NCBI RefSeq assembly: GCF_001949145.1
Contig: NW_019091413.1
Location: 1,066,315 to 1,126,314 of the forward strand
Direction: 5' to 3'
Length of the DNA stretch: 60,000 nt
DNA from: Acanthaster planci
Lineage: Eukaryota; Echinodermata; Asteroidea; Valvatida; Acanthasteridae
Shown: positions 11,346 through 22,240 of the stretch, in pieces
Layout of the letters: the number at the start of each line of letters is the position of its first letter
Position numbering within the stretch: the first letter of the stretch is position 1
Notes under the pieces: generated by a model
Seen by the model: the letters and a program-made list of their open reading frames with translations, nothing else
Told to the model about the DNA's origin: nothing
The model's database searches: none
Translations under genes and position numbers: made by a program

Positions 11346-14300
11346 GCATACACCCTATAATTTTTTTCCCCAGCCAAATTGATTTAGGTCTTGTTCATCA
11401 GGGACGTAGGCCTGTCTTTTTTCTTAATTTAAGGGAGAGTGCAGAAAGGCAATAGAAATAGGTTTTATCAACAAAATCTGACCAAAGAAGCTGTAACTAA
11501 TTGGAAACATACAGTGTTTCATATAATGCCAAACTCTCTAATTAGAAAGAGAGCTATCACGGCAAGAAAAGAAATCTAGATATTGTTTTTTTCTGTTTAG
11601 CATATTACTGAAATTCATAGACAGATTAAAAAATGTTTTTATCTTCTCCACTACCTCAAGGAATGCATTTGAACTGTACAGAAGTCAAATAGCAACCTAT
11701 TAGTTAAAAAAGAAATATATCGACAAAACAACCATCCCTGAGTTCAAGTGAGTTTAATTGTACAAGGACTAAATCTATTTTCACAAAACGTACAACTAAC
11801 ACAACATGAGAAGAAGATCCTGTTATCAGCTTGCATTTTGCCAGGATCAGCTTTTTTTCTTTCAGTCAAACTTCCGCTCTCAACGGAACCACAGGTATTC
11901 CAAGTTGCTGGACATGAAATTGAAACTGTCTTCCTCTACATCAGCTGAACACTGTTTAAAGGGCATATCCGCTCTTGTCAATATTTCATTGTCCCAGGTA
12001 CTTAGTGACCAAAAGTTGAGAGTGATTTGTTCAATTCAAATGTAGTCTCCAGCCCTGCACTCTCAACAAGAAGCCAACAACTTCACCAGACTAACCACAA
12101 GATTCTACCAGATCAGGCAAGACAAACAGATCTCTTGGAATGTAACTGGTCCATGGACATCACCAGGGAACCCCCCTCCATTTACTTCAGACCATGGTAG
12201 CACAGCCACAAATTAGTCCCTTTCAGTGCCAAGTTTAACCACAGCCAGCATTTTTCTTTCTTCTCTGCCCCTCTTGCCAGTCTTTGTGCAGGCAGTGCAC
12301 GATGACAGGTTGCTGTGTTTACTTTTTATTGGAAGGAAGTCCAGAGTACATGAATTCAGGATATTCCATTTTGCAAAGGTCGGGGGAGGTGAGAGAGGAA
12401 CATGTTCTGTCACCTATGTGCCTCCATGCTGCAGCTCACTGTAATGAAGAAAAGGTCCAGCCACACGCATCAAACAAACCGAACCTGGAGCTGCTACTGC
12501 CTATGACAAATTCTTCTTGAGCACTGTTCAAAAAAATCCAGCCTGTGCCATACAGAAACTGCTTGATAATTATCTGATTTTGGTGGCAACTTGCATAAAG
12601 AGAAAAGGAAAAGTTTACGTAAATTCTACACAAGTTATAAAACTCCACTGTCCCTTCTCTGATGCCATTCCTTATTAGGTCTATAACACCAGATCTGTGT
12701 GACACTTCTACTGAAATAGATGATATTTTCAGACTGTAATACTGTGGACTTAAAACAGATATTCGTGATTCACAAAGCCTGCAGTGTTTCTAGAGGCCAC
12801 ATTTGTTTGTGGACAAACAGCATAAGTTAAGTACTTTAGCAGGGGCTTGTAAATCACTTCCAAAAAGTCAAGGTAATAGTCTAAGCTGTCTAATCGCAAG
12901 CTCCCAGCAGCAGGTGAAGATAAGGAGATGATCCTTAAGAAATCAAGGACAAGGGCCCATGACCACCATTCCTTTCAACATTGCATGTCATCTCCGGAGG
13001 AGAGCAGTTTCCTTGCTCTGTGATCTAAGCATAGAGCAATGAAACAGTTACCAGAATATATACATGCAAGTGATGCAACACATGTTTTTCCATGGGGAGA
13101 AACATGATTGGTAACACATGATGTGGGATAGGTCACTGGTCGCGATAAACCCCAATATATGATCAAAATGGGTACTAGATCACTCTCGTCAGCAAAGCTT
13201 CTGCATTATCAGTATCATCATTAACATAAAGACATTTCCATTCATTTCACTTATCTGCTGATCACCCACTCATATCTTTGACAATATAATTCCAAGAATG
13301 TGTACAATTCAGATGATTTCCCGCAGAACAAAATACTCAGCAAGTGGTCACTTTTCCACTTTACTTTGACTGTTTAATCTAAAATATGTGCCTTTTCAAA
13401 TAGATAATCCAAAGGTCTAGATAAGAGCTACAAATTTTAAACTATTTTTATTCACAGAAAGAGTGATTTTTTGTTATCTTAAGTATGCAGACATCACATT
13501 CAGCAGCTGGACACCTAATGTAGTTAGGACAGTTGTTGCACTGTTTAGCATATGCCTTCCTTGCCACCTCATAATATTTTGGACATTATATTAATTCAAA
13601 ATGACAAGAGTCTACAAGCACCCAGCGACCCAAACATGAGATTCATGTGTTATCAGTGTGGAATGTGTAACATGAGGACTTGGTCCCATACTATGGGCTC
13701 CCATCATCCACAGGGAGTGTAAATAACAGCGGCAGATGACACGCATGCTGATTCGATGTGACAACTCCAGTGACTGAGCAAGCTATTTACAGGACTTCAA
13801 AAGGCACATGCAAAGATATTCATTTACGTGCCAGAAATTTTGGCTGTACAGTATTTATAGGACAAAAGGTAAATTGGGAATTTTTTTGTATTACAGCACA
13901 GGCTGAAGTCACTGGGTGAATGGTCAATGTAGTATATTGGCCTTACCGAAAAAGAGATGTGTGAACATTTGTCATTTGCAGATTGAAGGATTACCATATG
14001 AGTGTGTGAAAAAAAAAGGAGTGAGGTTATGCATGATGTATGTTTAGCCTAGAAGTAAGGAATATTTTATGAATTTCCCATGCATTACGAGCCGCAAGTT
14101 TCACAACTTGGGATTAGGGACTGCGGTAAACTTCCCCCGGCAATTAGCAGACAATCCGAGAAAGAATAACATCTGAGGCACCTGGAGTCGGGGTCTGGGA
14201 CTAACATCAGGAGGAGGAGGAGGCCTCTTCCTCAGCCAAAAGTGGGGCGACTGAGCATCAATGTCTCAAGGCACCAGAGGCCATCTGGAAGGCTGCCTTC

Positions 14301-15433
14301 CTTGGATGAGCCAATGAACCCATGTCAACACACTGTTCCATCAACACTGGATGCACGGGGGAATTGGGACAAATGAAAGAAACACTATGTAATTTCATGC
14401 AACATTGGCTAGATTACACTCCGGTGTTCCCTCTATCCTCCAACCCTTTGGGGAATGCGGCAGCGGCAGGGCCCCGCAGGATCGCTGGCAGTTGCTACCG
14501 TTTCCTGCTGCTTCCTGGCCTGCGCTCTGTCCTCCCCACCCTGGTAGCTACGACGAATGCGGCCCACAATACGGAATGACAGATACGCGTCAGCTGTTGA
14601 CAAGAAAATGATCACAGCAACACCAAAAAAAAAATCCTGCCCGCTTAACAGGGAGAAGCTAAGTAATGAAATAGCACTTTGATTTCCCACTATCGGCAAC
14701 AGACACTGCCTACACGTCAGTCTTTTCGCCCGGCTGGGCTTGGGACTCATTTACCATTTCTGACATGCAGGCTGTCCGTCACCCTCAACTCCCAATGCTA
14801 CCTCGAACCCAGTGGCACAGAAAATTAAATTCTGGCGATAAATCATCGAAAAACATGAGGTTTTGCGAAGGCAGTTGATGAGCTGCACAATCCAAAAGTG
14901 TTGCCCATGAAAGTTTAATAGCACACTGCATATTAGTGTCATCATCTGCTATGAAAAAAACAAAATCTATATGCCACTAATGTTGAAATTAGGTCTATTT
15001 GTTTGCCGGATTATGATCTGTGAAATTATGTTTTATATATGCAGTGATCCAGCGCACAAATCTGCAAAACATATGAATGTACAATGAGAAATATCAGGAG
15101 CCAAAGCCTTCATGCACAAAGATTTCGAACATACACTTCTCTGTGCCTCCCTAAGTAGGTCAGAAGAGTGACTTTTGACCTCTGCAACTACAGCTCACTC
15201 AAAACAGTGAAAAGCTTAGGCCTACATTTCTCCAGTCTATTTTTCTTCAAATGTTGAGGGGAATTGATAATAAAAGACCACAACAAAGGACTGTTCCATG
15301 TGAAGTATTCCGAAGGCATTCCACGTTATTGAAAACAATTTATAAAGCAACATAAAGCTGCATAAAACATTTGTGGCTTTTTAAAATGTGTACAACCGCT
15401 ATTTGTAATACTTAAGTTTGTTTCATTTCAACA
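11346..15433. other. Non-coding stretch, some regulatory-looking patches
   Basis: No gene recognised. A GGA trinucleotide run lies at about 14211-14223. Around 14085-14215 there is a more complex patch with CGGCAATTAGCAGACAATCC and balanced composition that could be regulatory. The overlapping frames on both strands between 14322 and 14750 show no domain. Confidence 0.4.
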
Positions 15434-15439
15434 TTTATT
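15434..15439 (-). terminator. Possible poly(A) signal on the minus strand
   Basis: Read on the minus strand, the sequence is TGTGGAAATAAATGTTGAAA, a canonical AATAAA in a context like the end of an animal 3' UTR. If real, it could end a transcript that starts at the candidate 5' exons near 18 kb. In DNA this AT-rich, AATAAA also occurs by chance. Confidence 0.2.
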
Positions 15440-17560
15440 TCCACATAGCAATGTACATTCATTAAATTACACAGAGTCAATATACAAGAGATGTTTAACA
15501 AAATACAAGAATTGTAGTTACATCACACAAATAAAAGTGGGGAAATACAGAGGCATATTATAAAACAAAGCCTTCTGGAGAAACGCCTTAAATTGACAAC
15601 AAAACTAATAGCATACCACACAGAAAAGACAAGAATGGAATACAGACAAATGAAGACTAAAACAAATCAATGGACTGAGATGTACTTCACACTACAGGTG
15701 AAAGTACTTGGAACTCCAAAGACAGAGAGAAAAGATCAAACACATAGAATGACAAAAGAGAAGGAGCTACATTAGATAATTGGACACAAGGTGGTTTTTT
15801 GTAGGCCGGATAAGTCAAAACCATGGAGCAGTGGTGTGCACTTATGTGCAGTACTGTAGCAAAGTACCACATTGAAGAAAACATGGTTAACAGGTTACCC
15901 AGGGGAAAATACACACACAATTTAAAGAAAAGGGAGTTATCAGACATGAAAAATACATTCAAATCACCACTTTTATCTTTTCCAAACTTTACAGAGACTA
16001 GCAATGTGTTCCATTATTCAATAAAGCCTGACTATTATTTTAAATGTTCCACAAAAACCCTTTTAAAATCTTAGCATGAAAATTACTATACATGCCTTGT
16101 TTGTAAAGATGGTTACAGATACCTGGTCCCATGATTCACAACCAGTGATTGATATCAACAATCAGACATGTGGACATCCTACTCTAATGAACAGACCTAC
16201 ATGTACAATGGTGAAATCAGTTCATGATTCTTTGTCTTTGAATGCCATTTGGGTTTGTGCATGTGTAACAAAAATGGACTGCTGACTGGAAGTGGTGGTA
16301 AATATTTCTCAAAGTGGGAGGAGGTAGATCTTCCTAAATATTTTAGTGAACTTGTGATGAGAACTTTTGTCTGTTTAACAATGAAAGTGTGAAACTTTCA
16401 GTTTAAATGTAAATTGTCCAACAAATTTAAAGCTGTGAACAGATGACACTTACAAAAACAACACAAATTTCAGCTTGGCTTTAAACTCATCAATTACAAA
16501 CAGCTTTCCAGTGTTGAAAAAACATGTACTTGAAATCAGAGATAGATCTGTCATATTCATTTTATGTTTACATGATTTTGCTGTCTTCGAATTCATAGCA
16601 TTTGGTCTTAATGTGCTGTCAATCCACACACCAACAAACTGACTGTCTCGAGTCAATTAATTTACCATAGTACCACCATGAATTGTAAAGTGTTTTCAGG
16701 AAGGTGATGATTCAGACCAGACTAAAGGTTTGCAGGCTAAATTGAATGCCAAGCGGCATAAATGTCACTAATAAATACCACATAACTACAAATCACAAAA
16801 GAGAATTTCCTTCTCAAAATGTGGTCAATATTAGCTAGAGGACAAAAATATACATGCCAACCACACAGGTACGACAATAATGGCAGAAACAGAAAGCAAT
16901 TTTTATTCAGCAACAAACCGAACTGAAATTTGAATGGGTCAATGGGTCAAATTACGAGCAAATCATACATGTACATCACAATTAACAAGAGAGTGCAAAT
17001 GCTGCAGATTCTACTGTTAAAAATTTCTCTAGAGGACCTCCTTGCTACATACAAAGGAAAATTTGTGGACATGCTGTTCAGGATCTGTCTGAAATCTACC
17101 ATAACCAAAGGAAACGCCTACTGGTTATTTTCTCTAAACTTCAGGAATTTTTTGTTAGTTTTGTTGCATTTAAAATTTTTAAAGTTAGTTCTAAATAAAA
17201 ACTGTTGTTTGGCTGTAGGGTTTAGTTTACCGAAGTATGGGGATTGCATTGTAAGTAAAAAATACCTGTCATTCACTCAAGATTGTCAATGACAGGTTTT
17301 TCCCTTTTTCATGGTACAACTACAAGGCTCACAAGTCAACATCAGTGACTCACAAAGATCATTTCTGGTTTTTTGCATTTCAGATGGCCTTTAAACAATG
17401 TTGTTGTTTTCATCATTCATGATTTACTTGTGTAAAATCAACATCTGAAAATTCAGTATTTCATGATGCTGAACACCGCTGAAGAATATTTGGGGCATGT
17501 CTCACATCACGTGGCTAACACTTCGAACAAGAAGGCACAATTCAATCACAAAAGCTGGGT
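15440..17560. other. AT-rich stretch without a recognised gene
   Basis: I find no supported coding region. The frame at 16930-17292 plus (120 codons) is hydrophobic and Leu/Lys-rich, as expected from AT-rich DNA, and has no domain. The block could be a long 3' UTR or an intron of a minus-strand transcript, given the possible AATAAA at its left edge and the candidate exons to its right. Confidence 0.4.
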
Positions 17561-17860
17561 AAATCTTAACTTTGTGGATGACCACAACCATTCACGAAGA
17601 GGCCTAACCAACCAGCGAGAAAGATGGATTGCATAGGAAACAATGTCAAGAACTTCAAGCGGCAAAGTAGGTGACAAACGACAAAGCGGCTACACTCAGA
17701 ACGACATGCCTCGGCCAGCCGGTTTACAATAATAGGAATACAGCACGCCACACTTACGCGCGCCACGGCACGCACGTATCCCTCCCTCGCAACAACTCGA
17801 CTTTCAAACTACATGTACAAGTACACACACGACTACTGTGTGGGAACACCACCGACTTAC

Positions 17861-17908
17861 CATGTACCAGTGTCAACCGTCCCCGCTGCTCTGGAAATGC
17901 CGAATGAC
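17861..17908 (-). other. Candidate 48-bp 5' exon of a leftward gene
   Basis: On the minus strand the acceptor TTGTTGTCCTCACCATGCAG is followed by 48 bases and then a near-consensus donor, ATG|GTAAGT. Both sites are strong and lie 48 bases apart. Two of three frames are open; the frame in which the final ATG would be a start has a TGA just before it. When joined to the candidate exon at 18194-18330, one reading frame passes through both. There is no usable start codon in that frame, so I favour 5' UTR or non-coding exons. The last three bases, ATG, could also place a start codon at the exon border. Confidence 0.4.
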
Positions 17909-18193
17909 CTGCATGGTGAGGACAACAAAACCGCGCCACTAATTACAAATGCTAAGGACGGGCCAAGTAATTAGAAGCCTTTTCTCACGCGTTCCGATTC
18001 AAAGCCGTGCACACAGTAGGCAGCTTGTATTTGATGGTCGCATTAACCGAGCACACCGGCAGTGCATGCAAGGGGTAACCGCTGTGCCGTGCAGCACTAA
18101 TCGTGATCTGATCAGTGACACAAGACATCACACCAACCACCACACGTTACACATGAACAAAACCAGCCAACTCGGTACACAGAAAACACTCAC

Positions 18194-18330
18194 ACTTCAG
18201 GCCCTTCAAGGTCCAGGAAGCGCCTCCAAAAAGCCTGGGCCGGTTGGACAGGAACAGAACCTTCACGCCGATTTCTAGTTCTCCTCCCGTCTGAATAGCG
18301 CAGAGGAGACCGAGATTTGCCACATCGGCT
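18194..18330 (-). other. Candidate first exon of a leftward gene (right edge uncertain)
   Basis: On the minus strand a good donor AAGT|GTGAGTG (GT at 18192-18193) ends a stretch that is GC-richer and codon-like. One frame is open for about 45 codons up to the donor, ending in a Leu/Gly-rich peptide (GVKVLFLSNRPRLFGGASW). It has no in-frame ATG and an upstream TAA. A different frame starts MWQISV and closes after 16 codons, which would be a short upstream ORF. The transcription start is not known and the right edge is nominal. The position inside the CpG island supports a 5' exon of a divergent gene. Confidence 0.35.
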
Positions 18331-19176
18331 CCTAAACTAAATTACGTCGCGTTGCCAACAAACGCAGTGTGTGTTCCATGCGAGCGCGCTCGAGAACCAC
18401 ACATTGTTTTGCTAATTATTTTCAAAATGGCTGTGTGTGCAGTGGTTTCAGGTGATTTGATGAGCATGCGTATTAACACTGGCGCAGGTGTTAGCTCATT
18501 TGCATATCTAATAGCACTAAGTGCTCACGCCGACTTCGAAACGCTTGCTCGATGCACCTCGAGAAACTTCGGAGATGCAGGCAAATACCTCACTGTCGTT
18601 AATGCCGTACAGACTGCGTATATAATCGCATAGACTCATTAACTTGGACTTATTATATGTGTAGGTTCAGCCGAATTAAGGCGTGCTCGCGGAGGAACGT
18701 TAAAGTACAACTACCGTCATGACCCTGTAGGCCCCCTTCGACGTAAAATAAATTCCTTGCAACCAAACACGTGGTTGCATTCCACTTTCAATCACACTGT
18801 AACAGCCCAATGTCATCGGCATTACCAATGAAAGCTGCCAGTGACCTTACCACGGACAAACTGTCAATCTATACGTTGACCCTTTTTATCTGGACCAAAC
18901 GACCATAAAAACCTCACACTCAGTCGTCATTCTGGAGCGATTTCAACGGCCCATACTGCACCGCTTTCACCCTCAACCTAGCGTGGGGCGATATATCTGA
19001 TCTGGCAATCCATGTCACATACACGTGGTCGGGGGATGTACCGTACATACAGTACATGTACATGTGGGTCGCTACATGCAAATTGTTTGGTCTACAGATT
19101 GTGCATGTCTAGCGCGCCGCCGCCGTGCCTGCTTGCCGTCGATATGAAATCGACGCGTCAGGTCGAGTCGAGGACG

Positions 19177-19191
19177 GCGGAAGTGACGTAA
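19177..19191 (+). promoter_or_regulatory. Composite ETS / CRE site in the THTPA promoter
   Basis: The sequence GGCGGAAGTGACGTAA combines an ETS-family core (CGGAAGTG) with a CREB/ATF site (TGACGTAA at 19184-19191). This fused arrangement is well known in TATA-less CpG promoters of housekeeping genes. It lies about 340 bases before the THTPA start codon, so the transcription start is probably just downstream with a 5' UTR of a few hundred bases or a short spliced leader. Confidence 0.6.
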
Positions 19192-19530
19192 TAAGGCTTT
19201 GCGGGAATCCTGCGCGCGCTCTGCTAGCTCAGACATGTGCCCAGCTGATCGCGATGTAAACACAAGCAGTAGTCGGGTGCCTTGTCGACCGCCGCGATAC
19301 TTCGGAGCTGGCATCCAAGGATTCCTGATTGTTTTCATCTGTTCCCAGACCTTTCAATCTCGAACAAAATGGTTCATGAGTTCGCCAAAGTGCCAGGAGT
19401 GCGGAATACTTGCCTTCAAAGTGCAGATGCTTTATCGGTCGACGACCCAACCCACGACCACACCTAGTATCAGCATTTTGAGATAAATGGCTGACTAAAG
19501 TAAATATCCTGAACATTCGACCAAGTTCTT

Positions 19531-20328
19531 ATGGCAGGTAAAGGAGAAAATGTCGAATCGAATACAGGCCCTTCTGTTGCTAGTCGTGATCATCAAAATG
19601 TAGAGATCGAAAGAAAATTCACTGTGTCTGTGGACACAGAAACCAAACTTACACAGTCAGGGGGAACATGTGTTCTGGTGGAGACCATGAAAGATTCGTA
19701 CTTTGATTCGGACCAACTCATTTTAACCATGGCAGACCACTGGCTAAGACGTCGGAATGGTAAGTGGGAACTGAAGGTACCACTCTCTGGTTGGCCTACA
19801 AACAAGTACAACGCTTCCGAGACATGCACAAAGTATTCAGAAATAACTAATGAACAAGAAATAGTTGCGAATTTGTGCGCAATTATTAATGCAAAGACAG
19901 ATGTCGACAAGCATGACAAGATGACCCACTCTTCGGAAGAGGAAACACATTCTGCCAAGGAGGATCTGAGTCTCGAGAAGTGTCTCATCGAGAATGCATT
20001 GATGCCATTTGCCCAATTCACAACCTACCGTAAGACGTACTCAATGGGTGGAGGCATTCTTGTTGTAGTGGACCAGACTGATTTTGGGTACAGTGTGGGT
20101 GAAATTGAAATGATGACTGGACCATCCCCAGCAGACCTCCTTGCAGCTGAGGCGAAAATTGAGGAGATGGCGGAGAAACTAGGTCAGGAGATTTCTGGAA
20201 AAGAGTGCAGAATCATGCTGCCACTTTTTTTTTCACCCCCGAATGACCAATGTGACAAGTGTTTTGCAGATATTTTCAAAGCAAAAACTACCAGAAAAAA
20301 AAATAGTAAACACTGGTTCAGTGAATGA
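19531..20328 (+). CDS. THTPA: Thiamine triphosphatase (CYTH superfamily)
   Basis: This enzyme hydrolyses thiamine triphosphate to thiamine diphosphate and phosphate in the cytosol, with Mg2+. The 265-residue frame shows the CYTH signature ExExK at E25-x-E27-x-K29 (VEIERKF). The substrate-binding strand follows: W71, R73, R75 and K82 in ADHWLRRRNGKWELK, closely matching the human protein from memory. Further on are R167 (TTYRKTY), D181, and D184-FGYSVGE-I-E with E191 and E193, which align with the metal-binding acids. A basic residue near 224-227 (GKECRIML) probably matches the C-terminal lysine of the human tunnel. Trp71 aligns with the tryptophan linked to thiamine specificity. The start follows an in-frame TGA seven codons upstream and has G at +4. 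The protein is about 35 residues longer than human: an N-terminal extension, a charged insert at about 122-147 (Asp/Glu/Lys/Ser/His) and a Lys-rich tail. The whole frame lies in one exon. The nearest alternative is a CYTH tripolyphosphatase, which sequence alone cannot exclude. Confidence 0.96.
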   Translation: MAGKGENVESNTGPSVASRDHQNVEIERKFTVSVDTETKLTQSGGTCVLVETMKDSYFDSDQLILTMADHWLRRRNGKWELKVPLSGWPTNKYNASETCTKYSEITNEQEIVANLCAIINAKTDVDKHDKMTHSSEEETHSAKEDLSLEKCLIENALMPFAQFTTYRKTYSMGGGILVVVDQTDFGYSVGEIEMMTGPSPADLLAAEAKIEEMAEKLGQEISGKECRIMLPLFFSPPNDQCDKCFADIFKAKTTRKKNSKHWFSE

Positions 20329-20746
20329 TATTACATTTGAAATTTTGTTCAAAAATACTTTTACACAGTGTTTGTATGATGTTGCAAACAAAAAGATATT
20401 GGCAGCCTGACCTTGCATTTAATTCCCCGTTTGATTTGTACTTTGATCCCAAACTTTCATTGAGCCATTGATGTTTGACAGTAGTGACTCAAAAAAATTA
20501 TGTAGAAATTATATTTCAAGCGAAAAACTATTATTCAATCCAAATCCCTCATTTAGATTCTTCTACAGCTCTGCCATTTTTCTTTCCACACTTACCCTGA
20601 TGGGATCTTCACGATATCTTCAGTCTCTCACAAAGGTCCACGGATCTTCAGTAGGTTATAAAACTTTGCAATATCAGATACGAAGAAAAATTGTACAATT
20701 TGTGGGTCAATACTTAACTGCAAAGGGTAACCGCCAAAGTCATTCT

Positions 20747-20752
20747 TGAATA
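20747..20752 (+). terminator. Poly(A) signal for THTPA
   Basis: AATAAA in CTTGAATAAAGGTTTTGCC is the first canonical signal after the THTPA stop codon, giving a 3' UTR of about 430-450 bases. A later candidate, TCAATAAAAAAAGG, lies near 21257-21270. Confidence 0.6.
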
Positions 20753-21780
20753 AAGGTTTTGCCAACAAACCACGAGGGAGCAGAGGAGGATGAAGCACCT
20801 TGCATACACCCTGCATGGGGGTATATGGAGGTTTTTCACGTGTTGTAATGTGATGTGTAAAGCCTAAAAGCAGTTCAGGAAGTGTATCTTATGGCAATTT
20901 CATGTACAACAGAATTTTGAGAGATTTCAAAGGCGCGTGTGTTTCTGCGCACATCTGTGTAAATTGAATGCTGACCATCAAAAATCACATAACTGAAAAT
21001 CCTCTATAAGTTTATACCCCAAGGCTGTGCCTATTATCAGAATATACAGATATTTGATCCGTATCAAAGATTTAACTATTTATTTCGAACTCACATATTC
21101 AAAGGTAGAAATCTATTTAATGAAAAGGGAAAAAATCAAATATTTGGTTATTAAATGGCATTCTATTTGACATTTTACAAGTACTTAAAGACAGTCTTAG
21201 CATATGCCCAACAATAAGGCCAAAAATTACGTTTCCTTCAAGTTTTTCTGTCCTTTCAATAAAAAAAGGCATATTTTCATTTGCTTTTGTGGCAATTTGG
21301 TACAGCCGAACATTCAGATATTTGATCAGATGGAAGGCTGAATATTTAAATGGTAAATTAGGTGAATTACCTCAGCCCTTGCGTACGTCTGTATGGCATA
21401 CCCAAATGTCAATACTGCTGACTTGCTGCATGGGAAAACTCTGGAACTACATCAGTGATTTTGCTTGTGGGTCATTCTATAAATTCGTTGTCTAAAAGTG
21501 TATCATTTTTGCATCCCTGTTTCACCTATCCTATGATATTTGACCTAGAAATATCACCTAAGTTGATTTCAAACTATATCTGTTTGTTTGGCAGGTAATT
21601 TGCAGTAATTCATCACTCTTGGAAATTAGAGAATGTGTTCTAAACTTCCAAAATCACATGTCAGATGTAACAGGGACACCAATAAAATTGGACCCCTAAT
21701 TTATAGAATAACCCCTATAGGCTTGCGTAAAGGGGAAGGGGTTCAAACATCCATAACTTTTTTCTTACCTAGACAGCCCC
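20753..21780. other. AT-rich spacer, no gene recognised
   Basis: This stretch downstream of THTPA shows no domain-bearing frame and no strong splice pairs. It has long A/T-rich runs and may include an extended alternative 3' UTR. Confidence 0.5.
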
Positions 21781-21839
21781 TTAACCCTAACCCTCCTCAA
21801 TCCTCCAACAGGTGAAGGATTGAGGAGGGTTAGGGTTAA
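21781..21839. repeat. Perfect 24-bp hairpin with telomere-like repeats
   Basis: The left arm 21781-21804 begins TTAACCCTAACCCTCC and is exactly complementary to the right arm 21816-21839, which ends GGAGGGTTAGGGTTAA. The loop is 11 bases (CCAACAGGTGA). Each arm contains two CCCTAA/TTAGGG-type units, the animal telomere motif. It sits 38 bases left of a foldback element. It may be the end of a decayed element, an interstitial telomeric insertion that was folded back, or a structured locus. Confidence 0.85.
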
Positions 21840-21877
21840 TTTTGCTTTCTGAATCTATGACTTTGGCAACAGGATTG

Positions 21878-22240
21878 AATAAGCCACTTGCGAGTTAAAT
21901 TTGAATAAAATCTGGTACACTGTGTTATCTGATTGCATAGAAACGAAAAAATTTGAATTCCCCTGACTAAAGACACTATTGCTTTACCTCGTGATTCGGG
22001 GTAAGCTTTTGCATAGCAACCACCATCTCTGGAATGGACTGGTTCCTTTGTGCCGTTCCTATCTATTGAGAACAGTGTATTGTTGCAAGGCTCTTATGTA
22101 ACTAAGCAAAAGCTTGCCCCGAATCACAAGGTATAGCAACAGTGGTTTTAGTATGGAGAATTCAAGTTGTTATGTTGACTTGAATTTAGAGAACTCAGTG
22201 TACCAGATTTTATTCAAATTTAACTCGCAAATGGCTTATT
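21878..22240 (+). mobile_element. Foldback MITE with long terminal inverted repeats, copy 1
   Basis: The left end starts AATAAGCCACTTGCGAG and the right end finishes CGCAAATGGCTTATT, its inverted copy. The inverted arms extend inward about 135 bases each, to GGGGTAAGCTTTTGC on the left and GCAAAAGCTTGCCCC on the right. About 90 bases of unique centre lie between them (CCATCTCTGGAATGGACTGG). There is no coding capacity. A second copy in opposite orientation lies at 24980-25347. A target-site duplication is not clear for this copy. Confidence 0.85.

Larger units (their letters stand above)
17561..19530. promoter_or_regulatory. CpG-rich island, likely bidirectional promoter
   Basis: CG dinucleotides are clearly more frequent here than in the flanks, for example CACTTACGCGCGCC near 17751, GCGAGCGCGCTCGAG near 18379 and GCGCGCCGCCGCCG near 19111. 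No TATA box is obvious near the THTPA start. The island carries a composite ETS/CRE site (19177-19191), two octamers (18498-18505, 19076-19083) and candidate 5' exons for a divergent minus-strand transcript on its left side. This fits a CpG-type promoter shared by THTPA and a leftward gene. Confidence 0.6.

Noticed and set aside
17949-18278. A 109-codon plus-strand frame in the CpG island
   Set aside because: It has no recognisable domain, overlaps the opposite-strand candidate exon, and open frames are longer by chance in GC-richer DNA.
19593-20021. A 142-codon frame antisense to THTPA
   Set aside because: It is a shadow of the THTPA coding sequence on the other strand.
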